NCBI GenBank assembly: GCA_030525455.1
Contig: JAUNER010000002.1
Coordinates: 53,453 to 117,452, forward strand
DNA: 64,000 nt
Direction of reading: 5' to 3'
Origin: Akkermansia sp.
GTDB taxonomy: Bacteria > Verrucomicrobiota > Verrucomicrobiia > Verrucomicrobiales > Akkermansiaceae
Part shown: in pieces, positions 18,901 to 28,238 of the stretch
How positions within the stretch are numbered: the first letter of the stretch is position 1
Layout of the letters: each line of letters begins with the position of its first letter
Translations under genes and position numbers: made by a program
The notes under the pieces: model-generated
What the model was told of the DNA's origin: nothing
Seen by the model: the letters and a program-made list of their open reading frames with translations, nothing else
Database searches by the model: none

Positions 18901-19975
18901 AACCAAGCTTCTGGTTAATCTTGTAACGACCAACACGTGTGAGGTCATACTTCTTAGGATCATCAAACAAACGCTTGAGCAATGTGCGAGCCTGTGTAGC
19001 AGTCGCAGGGTCGCCTGGGCGAAGTCTCTTATAAATTTCCTTCAGAGCAGACTCTTCATCCGTAGCAGGGTCTTTCTTCAAGGTCTTAATGAGAACGTCA
19101 TCCTCACTCTGGTGAATCACCTCAATTTCAGTAATACCAAACTCAAGTAACTGATGAATCGTACCAAGAGTAACTTGTTCAAATGCACGAACTAAGTCAA
19201 ACTTCTCACCCTTAGAATCATGACCAACAACCGTATTTACAGAAACAAGGTTGTGCAAATCTTCCTCTACCAACTCATTGCTGATAGACAAGGTGTGAAT
19301 ATCGTAAAATTGCTCTAAAATTTCACGGTTCGTCGTGTATCCCAGATAACGCATAAATGTCGTAGCCAAGAACTTACGACGGCGACGACGACGGTCTAAG
19401 TAAACATAAAGCAAGTCATTTGTATCAAACTGAACTTCTAACCATGAACCACGGTCTGGAATGATACGGAATGAGTGTAAATACTTGCCGTTAACGTGCT
19501 GAACACTTTCAAAACAAATACCCGGGGAACGATGAAGCTGAGAAACGATAACACGCTCAGCACCATTAATAACAAATGTTCCTCGATTAGTCATCATGGG
19601 AATTTCACCCATGTAAACAGTTTCTTCCTTTGATTCTTCGTTGGCCTTCAGCTTAAAGGTCACATTGAGAGGAGCACTATAAGTATCGCTTGAACGAATA
19701 GCTTCATAGTCACTCATCCCTGGGACTCCGATCGAATAAGATACGAAGTCGAGCTCGATGCTTTCATCATAGCTCTTGATAGGAAAGATTTCCTGAAGAA
19801 CACCCTGCAAGCCGATATTTTTTCTAGCCGCGGCCGGCGTGTCCTGTTGTAAGAAATCAAAATAAGATTGAAGTTGAATCTCAATAAGATTTGGAGGTTC
19901 GATGACTTCCTTAATATTCCCGAAATAGAGTCGATTAGACATGGGCTGCGGTGCGGAGATGTTATAGGTTTGCAT
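15908..19975 (-). CDS. rpoB: DNA-directed RNA polymerase subunit beta
   Basis: The 1355-residue product carries all conserved beta segments: [20 protein letters not shown] near 130-150, the rifampicin region [20 protein letters not shown] near 460-480 with the sensitive-type D, H and S residues in place, [18 protein letters not shown], and the C-terminal [18 protein letters not shown]. The C-terminal tail (about the last 60 residues) is acidic and rich in Gly, Ser and Asp, longer than in E. coli. It follows rplL with a hairpin in the 167-base gap and precedes rpoC. Confidence 0.99.
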   Translation of the reverse strand: MQTYNISAPQPMSNRLYFGNIKEVIEPPNLIEIQLQSYFDFLQQDTPAAARKNIGLQGVLQEIFPIKSYDESIELDFVSYSIGVPGMSDYEAIRSSDTYSAPLNVTFKLKANEESKEETVYMGEIPMMTNRGTFVINGAERVIVSQLHRSPGICFESVQHVNGKYLHSFRIIPDRGSWLEVQFDTNDLLYVYLDRRRRRRKFLATTFMRYLGYTTNREILEQFYDIHTLSISNELVEEDLHNLVSVNTVVGHDSKGEKFDLVRAFEQVTLGTIHQLLEFGITEIEVIHQSEDDVLIKTLKKDPATDEESALKEIYKRLRPGDPATATQARTLLKRLFDDPKKYDLTRVGRYKINQKLGLNTSLDQRLMTAEDFLTALKYLLRLKKGEGIVDDIDHLGSRRVRAVGELMANQCRIGLARTERLVKERMTLIDQNIENVTPSKLINPKALSAVVRDFFGRSQLSQFMDQINPLAELTHKRRLSALGPGGLNRDRAGFEVRDVHPSHYGRICPIETPEGPNIGLINSMCTYARINEFGFIETPYRKVENGRVTNVIEYVTADQEEGFLIAQANNPLDEQGNFLTERVTAREKGEFIEVLPSEVQYMDVSPKQLVSIAAGLIPFLEHDDANRALMGSNMQRQGVPLMVAESPYVGTGIEAKCARDSRSVVLAEGDGIVASATAEVIVTTPDGVLPVRTEQFLSDPDSIRTDRENGIYVYPLRKFMRSNAGTCINQKPIVRRGQSVKTGDVLADGPNTDQGELALGRNVLVAYMPWNGYNFEDAIVISQKTVKEDTFTSIHISEFEVQARDTKLGPEEITRDIPNAGEEALKNLDHDGVIRIGAEVKPGDILVGKITPKSETELAPEERLLRAIFGEKAAEVKDTSLRVPSGCTGIVMDVRISSVGTASSQGGEFGQDNAEIKKQFKKINDEHKKKKEQLIDQLTKKLSDILLGEKIPLDVVHAQTGEVIISSNRKITKTLLRKLALAHDNIDIEPSPIRNKILDIINLFETRFSELDDEREHRLDQMESGNNSEPGGLKEVKVYIAAKRKLGVGDKMAGRHGNKGVVAKIVPEQDMPFLADGTPVDIVLNPLGVPSRMNVGQVLEAHLGIAARALGFKVATPVFDGISEEKIWEYMSEAKKVDGFTWIGDGKDGSVGGKSVLYDGLTGEPFHNPVVVGQTYMLKLNHLVADKIHARAVGPYSLVTQQPLGGKAQYGGQRFGEMEVWALEAYGAAYTLQELLTVKSDDVQGRTRIYESIVKGDNTLEAGTPESFNVLMKEMQSLGLNVQPGKKGEKATVELGGTELVPSDGLGSLESDDLGGLEKLDFTGLGDMVFTSLDDEDESFDEDPLSSGMDDLNN

Positions 19976-20090
19976 CCTCTCCCGGATGCGGGGGGGTTAG
20001 TACCATCCCTATTCTAGGACGGAACCGACTAGAAGCGAATTTTTCAATTAACCACTAGTCGATTGCGACGTTGAATTTTTAGACGATGAA

Positions 20091-20126
20091 ACGCAACAGG
20101 AGAAAATTCGACTTCTCCTGTTGCGT
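20091..20126 (-). promoter_or_regulatory. Hairpin in the rplL-rpoB spacer (attenuator or processing site)
   Basis: A perfect 14-bp stem, ACGCAACAGGAGAA (20091-20104) with its complement at 20113-20126, has an eight-base loop. It begins about 17 bases after the rplL stop. Only a short T-run follows on the minus strand, so it more resembles the partial terminator/RNase III site known between rplL and rpoB in E. coli than a full stop. Confidence 0.7.
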
Positions 20127-20142
20127 GAGGGAGTAAAAAAGC

Positions 20143-20517
20143 TTACTTAACGTTAACCTTGGCGCCAGCTTCTTCAAGCTTCTTCTTGGCAGCTTCAGCT
20201 TCATCCTTAGAAACACCTTCAAGGATAACAGCAGGAGTACCTTCAACAAGCTTCTTAGCGTCAACAAGGCCAAGACCGGCCTTGACTTCACGAACTGCCT
20301 TAATAACAGCAATCTTGTTAGCACCTGCTTCAGCAAGTTCAACGTCAAATTCGGTCTTTTCTTCAGCGGCTTCAGCAGTGCCACCAGCTACTGCAACAGC
20401 AGCAACAGGAGCAGCGGCAGAAACGCCCCACTTTTCTTCAAGCAACTTAACGAGATCGGCAGCTTCCAAAATTGTAAGTGTACCGAGTTCTTCAGCGATT
20501 TTGTTAATATCAGCCAT
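20143..20517 (-). CDS. rplL: 50S ribosomal protein L7/L12
   Basis: The 124-residue protein has the N-terminal dimerisation domain (to about 35), an Ala/Val-rich hinge ([20 protein letters not shown]) and the C-terminal factor-binding domain with [20 protein letters not shown] and [20 protein letters not shown]. It forms the stalk with L10 that recruits elongation factors. It is separated from rplJ by an unusually structured 164-base spacer. Confidence 0.98.
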   Translation of the reverse strand: MADINKIAEELGTLTILEAADLVKLLEEKWGVSAAAPVAAVAVAGGTAEAAEEKTEFDVELAEAGANKIAVIKAVREVKAGLGLVDAKKLVEGTPAVILEGVSKDEAEAAKKKLEEAGAKVNVK

Positions 20518-20681
20518 TGTATTGGATTTCTATTTTGGTTTCGAGTCGCGCTAGGTGCCTACCTAGCATTTCAGTTCTCCGGCCGGAGTTCCGACAAGGA
20601 ACCTTTTAGGAGATTCAGGTCCGGTTAAGTCACAGTCTGTGTAATATAACCGGACCGTCTAGTCAAGGGGTTAATAATAAT
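20518..20681 (-). promoter_or_regulatory. Structured rplJ-rplL spacer
   Basis: The gap holds at least two clear hairpins: GGTCCGGTT/AACCGGACC (20618-20626 with 20648-20656) and GCTAGGT/ACCTAGC (about 20550-20567), plus the palindrome CTCCGGCCGGAG. It could set the L12:L10 ratio by processing or internal initiation. No -35/-10 pair is convincing. Confidence 0.5.
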
Positions 20682-21176
20682 TTATTCGGCAGATGTGCCG
20701 TTTTCCTTATCAACGTATGCCTGAATAACACGGGCAAGAGCGGAACCTGCACCATTGATAGTACCAAGCAAGGTAGCAAGCAATACGTCGCGAGAAGGAA
20801 GGTCACCGATCTGACGGATTTGAGCAGCAGACATTACTGCACCGTCAACGATGGCTACCTTGTAATCAGCCTTCTTAGAAGCCTTATTGAAAGTATTAAC
20901 AACCTTAGCGGCAGCGGCTACATCAGCTGTACCAGTGATGAAAGCAGTCTGACCGTTTAAGTGTTCGCCAATATCCGGCAAACCTGCGTCAACAAGAGCT
21001 GTGCGCATGAAGTTGTTCTTAGCCACGTGGCACTGAGCGCCACAAGCATCCAATGATGCACGAAGGCCGGTGAACTCAGGCACAGTCACTGTGGTGTAAT
21101 CGATTACGATCAAGAACGGAGACTTATTCAAACGTTCTGTCAAACCATCGATAATGATACGCTTATCTGGATTCAT
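20682..21176 (-). CDS. rplJ: 50S ribosomal protein L10
   Basis: The 164-residue protein has the usual N-terminal rRNA-binding domain (KRIIIDGLTERLNKSPFLIV... CHVAKNNFMRTALVDA) and the C-terminal helix ALARVIQAYVDKENG that docks L12 dimers. Only 23 bases separate it from rplA, so there is no room for the structured L10 leader that precedes rplJ in many bacteria. Confidence 0.97.
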   Translation of the reverse strand: MNPDKRIIIDGLTERLNKSPFLIVIDYTTVTVPEFTGLRASLDACGAQCHVAKNNFMRTALVDAGLPDIGEHLNGQTAFITGTADVAAAAKVVNTFNKASKKADYKVAIVDGAVMSAAQIRQIGDLPSRDVLLATLLGTINGAGSALARVIQAYVDKENGTSAE

Positions 21177-21199
21177 GTTGTGCTAAATCAGTTCGGGGT

Positions 21200-21901
21200 T
21201 TACAGTTTTGCAATAGATGCGGTATCGATCGGAAGACCCGGGCACATAGCGCATGAAACAGTGACAGATTCAATGTAAGAACCCTTAGCAGAAGCCGGGC
21301 GAGCCTTAACCACAGAATCAACCAAAGCAGCGATGTTTTCTTCAATGCTCTCATTTGTGAAAGAAAGCTTGCCGATAGCTGCGGAAATGTTAGCACCCTT
21401 GTCAACCTTGTAGTCAACACGACCAGCCTTAACTTCCTTCACAGCCTTAGCTGTGTCGTCGGTAACTGTACCAGTCTTCGGGTTTGGCATCAAACCACGT
21501 GGACCCAACACACGAGCAACCTTACGAACTTCCGTCATGGCATCGGGAGTTGCAATAGCTGTGTCAAAGTCAACGAAACCACCCTGTACCTTCTTAATCA
21601 AATCTTCAAAACCTACGTATTCTGCACCTGCTTCGAGAGCGGCCTTTGCGGCATCACCCTGAGCAAATACAAGCACGCGAACGTTCTTACCAGTACCATT
21701 CGGTAAAGAAACGCTACCACGTACCATCTGGTCAGACTTACGAGGGTCCACAGAGAGGTGGAAAGATACGGTGACCGTTGGGTCGAACTTGGGAGCCGGG
21801 AAAGACTTCATTGTCTCAACGGCTTCTTTGATGCTATAGCTCTTATTTGGTGTAACGAGCTTAGCTGCTTCTTGATATCGCTTGCTGCGTTTTGTAGACA
21901 T
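21200..21901 (-). CDS. rplA: 50S ribosomal protein L1
   Basis: The 233-residue product matches L1 in length and motifs: [20 protein letters not shown] at the N-terminus, [35 protein letters not shown] (the L1 signature near 125-140) and the final [20 protein letters not shown]. It lies 53 bases after rplK. In many bacteria L1 represses its own operon by binding the mRNA; no mimic site was identified here. Confidence 0.98.
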   Translation of the reverse strand: MSTKRSKRYQEAAKLVTPNKSYSIKEAVETMKSFPAPKFDPTVTVSFHLSVDPRKSDQMVRGSVSLPNGTGKNVRVLVFAQGDAAKAALEAGAEYVGFEDLIKKVQGGFVDFDTAIATPDAMTEVRKVARVLGPRGLMPNPKTGTVTDDTAKAVKEVKAGRVDYKVDKGANISAAIGKLSFTNESIEENIAALVDSVVKARPASAKGSYIESVTVSCAMCPGLPIDTASIAKL

Positions 21902-21954
21902 GTTTTTATTTGGCAGTGCGTTCGGATTAATAAATCCTCCTGCGGTTAGTAAAA

Positions 21955-22383
21955 TTACATTCCTTCGATTTCGATGCCCATTTGACGAGCCTGACCAGCA
22001 AGAATGCGAGCGGCACGTTCAGGGTCCTTCGTATTAAGGTCCGGAAGTTTTGTATTAACAACTTCCATCAACTTAGCCTTAGAAAGAGTGGCAACCTTCT
22101 TCTTGTTTGGTTCACCAGAACCAGAAGCGATGCCGGCAGCTTTCTTCAAAAGAACGCTACCCGGAGGCATTTTGGTGATGAAAGAGAATGACTTATCCTT
22201 GTAAACAGTAATCACGGTAGGAAGAAGGTCACCGGCCTGCTTTTGAGTAGCAGCGTTGAACTCCTTACAGAATGCCATGATGTTTACACCAGCTTGACCA
22301 AGAGCTGGACCCACGGGCGGGGAGGGGTTTGCAGCACCAGCGTTAATCTGGAGCTTAATGATTTTTGTTATTTCTTTTGCCAT
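21955..22383 (-). CDS. rplK: 50S ribosomal protein L11
   Basis: The 142-residue product is typical L11: [20 protein letters not shown] at the N-terminus with the proline-rich linker, and the C-terminal rRNA-binding domain ([20 protein letters not shown]... [15 protein letters not shown]). It starts 49 bases after nusG and forms the GTPase-associated centre. Confidence 0.98.
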   Translation of the reverse strand: MAKEITKIIKLQINAGAANPSPPVGPALGQAGVNIMAFCKEFNAATQKQAGDLLPTVITVYKDKSFSFITKMPPGSVLLKKAAGIASGSGEPNKKKVATLSKAKLMEVVNTKLPDLNTKDPERAARILAGQARQMGIEIEGM

Positions 22384-22432
22384 GATTTTATGTTGTTAGC
22401 GGAGAAAACTAATCTGTTCAGTACTTACCATC

Positions 22433-23014
22433 TTAGGCTTTTTCAACCTGCCAGTACTCCAAATCCACGGGAGTAGAGCGACCAAAAATAGTAACACTGA
22501 CTCGTAATTTACCCTTTTCCGGGTCAATTTCTTCAATAATGCCTTCTTGGCTTTCAAATGGACCTTCGCTCACACGAACTGCATCGCCCACTGCAAATTC
22601 AACCTTAGGACGAGAAGTTACATTCTGTGAGTCAAGCAGATTTAACAAATCAGCAACCTCACGAGGACGCATTGGCTGAGGCTTAGGACCCTTAGTACCC
22701 TTAGAAACACCGGCGATGCTAATGACACCATCAATCATCTGGATGAAGTACCACAAGTCATTATTTAATTCACCATCAGCTTCGCGTAAGTACATATTGG
22801 TATACACATAGCCAGGGAACAACTTAACGCGTCGTTCGGTCTTTTTACCAGCACGTACTTCAGAAATAAGCTCAGTGGGAACTTCTACACGATAAACTAA
22901 TTCAGAAAGCTCCTCTTCACGGACCTTTCTTTCAATGCGTGCCTTAACGTTATTTTCCTGTCCGGAAAGGACATGAAGAACATACCACTGGTCTTTAGGC
23001 TCAGGAATTGCCAT
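22433..23014 (-). CDS. nusG: Transcription termination/antitermination protein NusG
   Basis: The 193-residue product has the NGN domain beginning WYVLHVLSGQENNVKARIER, including KLFPGYVYTNM, and the C-terminal KOW domain with FAVGDAVRVSEGPFESQEGI and the usual ending GRSTPVDLEYWQVEK. It couples RNA polymerase to Rho or the ribosome. It starts 25 bases after secE, the standard order. Confidence 0.98.
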   Translation of the reverse strand: MAIPEPKDQWYVLHVLSGQENNVKARIERKVREEELSELVYRVEVPTELISEVRAGKKTERRVKLFPGYVYTNMYLREADGELNNDLWYFIQMIDGVISIAGVSKGTKGPKPQPMRPREVADLLNLLDSQNVTSRPKVEFAVGDAVRVSEGPFESQEGIIEEIDPEKGKLRVSVTIFGRSTPVDLEYWQVEKA

Positions 23015-23039
23015 ATCTGCGAAAATTAAAAAGTGACAC

Positions 23040-23267
23040 TTAATTAGCTAACTTAATAAGATAGCTGACTACATTATGAAGAATAATGTCGAATGAAGCG
23101 ACAAAAGCGCCAAGGAATACCATGGCGACTAATACGACAAGTGTAGAACCCCAAAGCTCGCGAAACTTTTTGAAGCCCTTAACCTTAGGATCTGTCTCCC
23201 ATGGCCAGGATGTCTTTTTCAATTCGCCCTTTACTTCGGCGATAAATTGTGAAATCTTGCGAAACAT
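23040..23267 (-). CDS. secE: Preprotein translocase subunit SecE
   Basis: The start is taken at the ATG at 23267 (MFRKISQFIAEVKGELKKTS); the longer frame from 23336 would run back into tRNA-Trp. The 75-residue product has the SecE amphipathic helix, the WPWETDPKVKGFKKFRELWG segment and one transmembrane helix (about 43-66). It is the short one-helix form that holds SecY in the Sec translocon. Confidence 0.95.
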   Translation of the reverse strand: MFRKISQFIAEVKGELKKTSWPWETDPKVKGFKKFRELWGSTLVVLVAMVFLGAFVASFDIILHNVVSYLIKLAN

Positions 23268-23306
23268 GTAACAAGGCGGGGTTTTATGATTACTTAAATA
23301 AAGAAG

Positions 23307-23382
23307 TGGCAGGCCAGGAGGGGCTCGAACCCCCAACTTTCGGTTTTGGAGACCGACGCTCTACCAATTGAACTACTGGCCT
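23307..23382 (-). tRNA. tRNA-Trp (anticodon CCA)
   Basis: The minus strand folds as a full cloverleaf: acceptor AGGCCAG/CTGGCCT, D-arm GTTC...GAGC, anticodon loop CTCCAAA with anticodon CCA, and T-arm with TTCGAGC. Discriminator G73 is correct for tryptophan and the 3' CCA is encoded (23307-23309). It sits in the common bacterial position between tuf and secE. Confidence 0.98.
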
Positions 23383-23402
23383 GTGAACGTCTTTTTTTGG
23401 AG

Positions 23403-23440
23403 AAGTGAGGGGACTCTCACTAGGGGAAGTCCCCTCACTT
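23403..23440 (-). promoter_or_regulatory. Stable hairpin between tuf and tRNA-Trp
   Basis: AAGTGAGGGGACT (23403-23415) pairs perfectly with 23428-23440, 13 bp with a 12-base loop. No T-run follows on the minus strand (it is A-rich instead), so it may end or stabilise the tuf transcript or guide processing of tRNA-Trp rather than act as a full terminator. Confidence 0.65.
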
Positions 23441-23479
23441 AAACCAAAGTTGTAGATTTCTCTACAAGTCCGTTATGGA

Positions 23480-24664
23480 CTAGTCAAGGATGTCGCTGAT
23501 ACGACCAGCGCCAACGGTGCGGCCACCTTCACGGATAGCGAAGCGCATAGCCTTTTCCATGGCGATAGGAGTGATGAGCTGCACTTCGAGTGCAACGTTG
23601 TCACCAGGCATAACCATTTCTACACCTTCAGGAAGTGTGCAGCAACCAGTTACGTCTGTCGTACGGAAGTAGAACTGAGGACGATAGTTGTTGAAGAATG
23701 GGGTGTGACGGCCACCTTCTTCCTTAGTCAACACGTAAACTTCAGCCTTGAAGTGCTTGTGAGGAGTTACGGAACCCGGCTTAGCGATAACCTGACCGCG
23801 TTCTACGTCTTCCTTCTTAAGACCACGAAGAAGAAGACCTACGTTGTCACCAGCTTCACCCTGGTCAAGAAGCTTACGGAACATTTCGATGTCTGTAACA
23901 GCTGTCTTTTGGGTGTCTCTGATACCGATGATTTCAACTTCTTCCATCTTCTTGATGATACCGCGTTCGATACGACCGGTAGCAACAGTACCACGACCGG
24001 AGATAGAGAACACGTCTTCAACAGGCATCAAGAAAGGCTGATCAACCGGACGTTCAGGCTGAGGAATGTATTCGTCAACAGCAGCCATAAGTTCCATGAT
24101 GGATTCTTCAGCAGCAGCGTCACCTTCAAGAGCCTTCACAGCAGAACCCTTGATGATTGGGGTGTCGTCGCCCGGGAATTCGTATTCGTTAAGAAGTTCA
24201 CGAACTTCCATTTCTACAAGCTCGATAAGTTCTGCATCGTCAACCAAGTCACACTTGTTGAGGTAAACAACGATTGCAGGAACACCTACCTGACGAGAAA
24301 GAAGGATGTGTTCACGAGTCTGAGGCATAGGACCGTCAGAAGCAGCGCATACCAAGATAGCACCGTCCATCTGAGCAGCACCTGTAATCATGTTCTTCAC
24401 ATAGTCAGCGTGACCAGGGCAGTCAACGTGAGCATAGTGACGATTTTCAGTTTCGTATTCAACGTGAGCTGTGGAAATAGTAATACCGCGTTCGCGTTCT
24501 TCCGGAGCTGCGTCGATCTGACTGTAATCGCGGGCTTCTGCAAAACCCTTCTTAGCAAGCACAGAAGTAATGGCTGCGGTAAGGGAGGTTTTGCCGTGGT
24601 CAACGTGACCGATAGTACCCACGTTCACGTGGGGTTTGTTACGCTGGAATTGCTCTTTAGCCAT
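23480..24664 (-). CDS. tuf: Elongation factor Tu
   Basis: The 394-residue GTPase delivers aminoacyl-tRNA to the ribosome. G-motifs are intact: GHVDHGKTS (G1, about 18-26), the switch I region [25 protein letters not shown] (G3, near 80), NKCDLVDD (G4) and SAVKALEGD (G5). Domains II and III follow with [12 protein letters not shown] and the C-terminal [16 protein letters not shown]. It lies between two tRNA genes in the conserved tRNA-Thr, tuf, tRNA-Trp, secE order. Confidence 0.99.
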   Translation of the reverse strand: MAKEQFQRNKPHVNVGTIGHVDHGKTSLTAAITSVLAKKGFAEARDYSQIDAAPEERERGITISTAHVEYETENRHYAHVDCPGHADYVKNMITGAAQMDGAILVCAASDGPMPQTREHILLSRQVGVPAIVVYLNKCDLVDDAELIELVEMEVRELLNEYEFPGDDTPIIKGSAVKALEGDAAAEESIMELMAAVDEYIPQPERPVDQPFLMPVEDVFSISGRGTVATGRIERGIIKKMEEVEIIGIRDTQKTAVTDIEMFRKLLDQGEAGDNVGLLLRGLKKEDVERGQVIAKPGSVTPHKHFKAEVYVLTKEEGGRHTPFFNNYRPQFYFRTTDVTGCCTLPEGVEMVMPGDNVALEVQLITPIAMEKAMRFAIREGGRTVGAGRISDILD

Positions 24665-24712
24665 ATAAATAATCTTTTTGGTTTGGGTTGCTATGGGCTT
24701 AACTGATTAAAA

Positions 24713-24787
<75 letters not shown>

Positions 24788-24894
24788 ACAATGCCCACGT
24801 TTCGTTGCACTAAGAGAATTATTAGTCCCGCCCAAACCTTCGGTCCTAGCGGATAAATTAGAATCCTCCCGTGTGCCTGACGAAATGCGGGGCA

Positions 24895-24923
24895 AGTCTA
24901 GCATTATTGAATCAACCTGTCAA
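24895..24923 (-). promoter_or_regulatory. Strong promoter of the tRNA-Thr/tuf/secE/ribosomal protein operon
   Basis: On the minus strand consensus TTGACA (24918-24923) is followed after 17 bases by TAGACT (24895-24900). Directly upstream (24924-24975) are A- and T-tracts resembling an UP element, including the palindrome TGAAAAAATTTTTCA. About 107 bases separate the -10 from tRNA-Thr. Confidence 0.82.
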
Positions 24924-24987
24924 CGAAAATATCGCATTTTTCTGAAAAAATTTTTCAAAAATTTCGTCACAGATTGTATTATATTTA

Positions 24988-26070
24988 TTATGAGTGAGTT
25001 GATGTTTTTGCCCTATTGAGTTCAGTAGTCAATTTTAGGTTAGGGTCTACATCATCACTTAAGGAATGGAAAAGATTTTGCCTAGATTTGAGCATAGTGA
25101 CATAAGCAATCATTGCGGCATTATCAGTAGTAAGGTCAAAATCGGGCAAAATAAGATTAACCCCCTCATTTTTACAAGCGGTAGAAAGAGCACACCGCAA
25201 CTCTGCATTACAAGAAACCCCACCCGATACAGAAATTGTATCATGTCCGGACACACGCAATGCAAAAAGAGCCTTTTTTACAAGCACATCAACGACAGCA
25301 CGCTGAAACGAAGCACACAAATCAAACAAGGTCTGCTCCGGCAAATCAGCAGGATTACCTGACGCCGACAACTTAGGCAAGGTATATAATACAGCCGTTT
25401 TTAAACCAGAAAACGAGACATTGGCACTTGCCTCTTTCATAAGAGCACGAGGGAAATCAAATGCCTCCGGGTTGCCCTTAGCCGCCAGTTTATCAATTTC
25501 CGGACCTCCCGGATACGGCAAGCCAAGCATTTTACCAACTTTATCAAAAGCCTCGCCAGCCGCATCATCTAAAGACCGCCCCAATAATCTATAATCACCA
25601 ACCCCACGAACATCAACAAAAAGCGTATGCCCACCAGAAACAACCATCCCCAAATGAGGAATGGGGCCACCCTGCCGACGCACAAACGGAGAAAGTAAAT
25701 GCCCCTCTAAATGATTCACAGAAACAAATGGTCGACCTGTAGCCAATGCAAGGGCTTTTGCCGTACTGTTACCAACCAACAAGGCGGCCACAAGCCCTGG
25801 TCCCGCAGTCGCCCCGAAAACATCAATATCTATAGGCTTAATACCGGCCAAGTTACAAGCCTCGCGAATAACCCGAGGTAAATCAACAGAGTGATTACGC
25901 GAAGCAAGTTCAGGAACAACACCACCATGCTCACGATGAATAGCAATTTGCGAAGAAATCACCGACGATAAAATCTCCGGTGCATCAAATTCATTCTCCG
26001 ACCGTAAAATAGCTACGGCCGTTTCATCACATGATGATTCAATTCCTAAAACCGTAAGTGGCCCGTGCAT
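24988..26070 (-). CDS. tsaD: tRNA N6-adenosine threonylcarbamoyltransferase
   Basis: TsaD with TsaB and TsaE makes the t6A modification at position 37 of ANN-decoding tRNAs. The start is taken at 26070 (MHGPLTVLGIESSCDETAVA), since the frame upstream overlaps clpX. The 360-residue product has the ASKHA fold: GIESSCDETAVAIL, the iron-binding HREHGGVVPELASRNH and VNHLEGHLLSP, VSGGHTLFVDV, and FDKVGKMLGLPYPGGPEID. It follows clpX by seven bases, so is probably translated from the clpP-clpX transcript. Confidence 0.97.
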   Translation of the reverse strand: MHGPLTVLGIESSCDETAVAILRSENEFDAPEILSSVISSQIAIHREHGGVVPELASRNHSVDLPRVIREACNLAGIKPIDIDVFGATAGPGLVAALLVGNSTAKALALATGRPFVSVNHLEGHLLSPFVRRQGGPIPHLGMVVSGGHTLFVDVRGVGDYRLLGRSLDDAAGEAFDKVGKMLGLPYPGGPEIDKLAAKGNPEAFDFPRALMKEASANVSFSGLKTAVLYTLPKLSASGNPADLPEQTLFDLCASFQRAVVDVLVKKALFALRVSGHDTISVSGGVSCNAELRCALSTACKNEGVNLILPDFDLTTDNAAMIAYVTMLKSRQNLFHSLSDDVDPNLKLTTELNRAKTSTHS

Positions 26071-26077
26071 AAGCTTT

Positions 26078-27445
26078 TTACTTTTTAGCCTTCTTTTTGA
26101 TTGTGGCAGGTTTCTGTTTTGTAACGACATCTTTGCCAATGAGTACAGAAACCTCTTCGCCCATGCTCGGGACCTTATACATAACATCCAGCATGATGTT
26201 TTCAAAAATGGCTCGCAACGCTCTAGCCCCGGTACCGCGTTTGATAGCCTCGGCGGCCATAGCCTTCAAAGCCTCTTGATTTATTTGCAAATCGGCACCA
26301 TACATAGCCAATAACTTGGAATACTGCTTCACCAAAGCATTTCGCGGCTCTGTAAGCAAGCGAACCAATTTCTCTTCATCCAATTTAGTAAGCGGACAAA
26401 AAATCGGCAAGCGTCCAACTAGCTCCGGAATCATCCCGAACGAGAATAAATCCTCCGGCATCGCCTGTGCCAAAATCTCTTCTTCTGTATATTCCTTTTG
26501 ATTCCGTTGTTCAGAAATTGCACCAAAACCAAGCTGTACAGAACCTAAACGCTTACGGATAATTTCTTCAAGTCCGACAAATGCCCCACCAACAATAAAG
26601 AGAATCTTTTCTGTATTGACACGGATGTACTCCTGTTGTGGGTGTTTTCTTCCCCCGGTAGGAGGCACATTACAAATCGTACCTTCGATAATCTTCAGCA
26701 AAGCCTGTTGCACCCCTTCACCAGACACATCACGAGTTACTGATACATTTTGAGTCTTTCGACCGATCTTATCAATTTCGTCAACGTAAATAATCCCCTG
26801 CTCTGCTTTAGCAATGTCAAAATTTGCAGCTTGTAACAAACGCAAAATAATATTTTCGACATCTTCCCCGACATAGCCGGCCTCTGTCAACGTCGTCGCA
26901 TCAACAATACAGAAAGGCACATTGAGCATTTTTGCCAACGTGCGAGCCAATAGAGTCTTACCAGAACCAGTAGGCCCTGCCAAAAGGATATTTGACTTTT
27001 CGATTTCTACATCATCAAAATCCTTATCGTCAAAACTCATAGAATCCTGACGCAGACGCATATAGTGATTATACACAGCCACAGACAGCACACGCTTTGC
27101 GTGTTCCTGACCGATGACATATTGGTCCAGTTTCTGCACCATTTCTTCAGGTGTAGGCAATGCCCCGGTATATCCACTACCGGGTTTTGCTTGCGTAGAA
27201 AGCATATCCTCTACCGCACCCTTGCGTCTTTCTACTTGGTACATAGAATACGCAGATGGCTCCTGAGCGAGAATTGCCCCTAGGAACTGAGTAGCCAAGG
27301 GCAAACCGCCACCGCGAATCATTGCAGCAACACAAAGTTCCAAACAATGGTCGCAAATAAAGAACTCCTCGCTTAACTGTAAAATTTCATTAACACTCTT
27401 ATGCGACTGACCGCAACACGAGCAAGTAGGTTTCTGACGTGGCAT
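26078..27445 (-). CDS. clpX: ATP-dependent Clp protease ATP-binding subunit ClpX
   Basis: The 455-residue AAA+ unfoldase has the N-terminal zinc domain (CSCCGQSH at 8-15, CDHCLELC near 32-39), Walker [14 protein letters not shown], Walker [11 protein letters not shown], pore loop and IGF-type ClpP contact region, sensor motifs and the C-terminal [20 protein letters not shown]. It feeds substrates to ClpP, whose gene is eight bases upstream. A slightly long linker (about 60-95) separates zinc and AAA+ domains. Confidence 0.98.
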   Translation of the reverse strand: MPRQKPTCSCCGQSHKSVNEILQLSEEFFICDHCLELCVAAMIRGGGLPLATQFLGAILAQEPSAYSMYQVERRKGAVEDMLSTQAKPGSGYTGALPTPEEMVQKLDQYVIGQEHAKRVLSVAVYNHYMRLRQDSMSFDDKDFDDVEIEKSNILLAGPTGSGKTLLARTLAKMLNVPFCIVDATTLTEAGYVGEDVENIILRLLQAANFDIAKAEQGIIYVDEIDKIGRKTQNVSVTRDVSGEGVQQALLKIIEGTICNVPPTGGRKHPQQEYIRVNTEKILFIVGGAFVGLEEIIRKRLGSVQLGFGAISEQRNQKEYTEEEILAQAMPEDLFSFGMIPELVGRLPIFCPLTKLDEEKLVRLLTEPRNALVKQYSKLLAMYGADLQINQEALKAMAAEAIKRGTGARALRAIFENIMLDVMYKVPSMGEEVSVLIGKDVVTKQKPATIKKKAKK

Positions 27446-27453
27446 ATTATTTA

Positions 27454-28098
27454 CTAAGCCTTTTTATCTTCTTCTGAGGCATGATGAGCTAGCACCTTGT
27501 CAACCAACCCATAAGCGGCAGCTTCCTCTGCCGTCATGTAGTTATCACGGTCAGCATCTTTTTCAATCTGCTTTTCGGTTTTCCCGGTGTGGCGAGCCAA
27601 GATACCATTTAATCTCTTCTTCAAATTAAACATGAAGCCAATAGTACGCTCCACGTCAGATGCCGTCCCCTGAGCTCCACCGGAAACTTGGTGAATCATA
27701 ACATGGGAATTTGGCAACGCAAATCTCTTACCAGGAGTACCGGCAGCCAAAAGCACAGAGCCCATAGAAGCGGCAATACCCAAGCAATAAGTATTCACAT
27801 CACATGAGACAAATTGCATCGTATCATAAATAGCTAAACCTGCCGTAACAGACCCACCAGGAGAATTGATGTAAATATGAATATCTTTCTTTGGGTCTGC
27901 CATTTGTAAAAACAACAACTGTGCAATTACTGAATTCGCAACTTCATCATCAATCGCAGAACCAATAAAAATAACGCGGTCTTTTAACAAACGTGAATAA
28001 ATGTCAAAAGCACGTTCGCCACGCCCATCCTGCTCTACAACCATGGGCACATAATAAGAATTCACAGAACTATTTTTAAGTTGAGCTTGATTCATCAT
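27454..28098 (-). CDS. clpP: ATP-dependent Clp protease proteolytic subunit ClpP
   Basis: The serine protease subunit shows the full triad: Ser in [15 protein letters not shown], His in [16 protein letters not shown] and Asp in [14 protein letters not shown]. The start is put at one of two adjacent ATGs (28098 or 28095). A good promoter ends only four bases before the first, so the second ATG may be the first transcribed codon. It leads a clpP-clpX-tsaD transcript and is insulated from tig by a terminator. Confidence 0.97.
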   Translation of the reverse strand: MMNQAQLKNSSVNSYYVPMVVEQDGRGERAFDIYSRLLKDRVIFIGSAIDDEVANSVIAQLLFLQMADPKKDIHIYINSPGGSVTAGLAIYDTMQFVSCDVNTYCLGIAASMGSVLLAAGTPGKRFALPNSHVMIHQVSGGAQGTASDVERTIGFMFNLKKRLNGILARHTGKTEKQIEKDADRDNYMTAEEAAAYGLVDKVLAHHASEEDKKA

Positions 28099-28101
28099 TT
28101 T

Positions 28102-28129
28102 TTTATACAATATTGTTGATGTTTGTAAA
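28102..28129 (-). promoter_or_regulatory. Promoter of the clpP-clpX-tsaD transcript
   Basis: Minus-strand TTTACA (28124-28129), 16-base spacer and TATAAA (28102-28107). The expected start lies at about 28095-28096, on the clpP start codon. Confidence 0.6.
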
Positions 28130-28164
28130 TGCGAGATTTCGTCTGTAAAAACAGTGATAAAGTC

Positions 28165-28207
28165 AAAAAATCGGGGGAGTCGGGCATCTCATTGCACCAA
28201 CTCCCCC
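28165..28207 (-). terminator. Intrinsic terminator after tig
   Basis: On the minus strand GGGGGAGT (28200-28207) pairs with ACTCCCCC (28173-28180), followed by a T-rich tail at 28165-28172. It separates tig from the downstream clpP promoter. Confidence 0.85.
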
Positions 28208-28238
28208 TGCTAAGTTTTATTCTCTTATAGAGGAGCGA

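Noticed and set aside
23268..23336. N-terminal extension of secE
   Set aside because: It would begin within tRNA-Trp and lacks family similarity; the ATG at 23267 fits SecE.
23705..24706. Long plus-strand frame opposite tuf (333 codons)
   Set aside because: Antisense shadow of tuf; Ser/Val/Phe-rich without a domain and running into the tuf leader.
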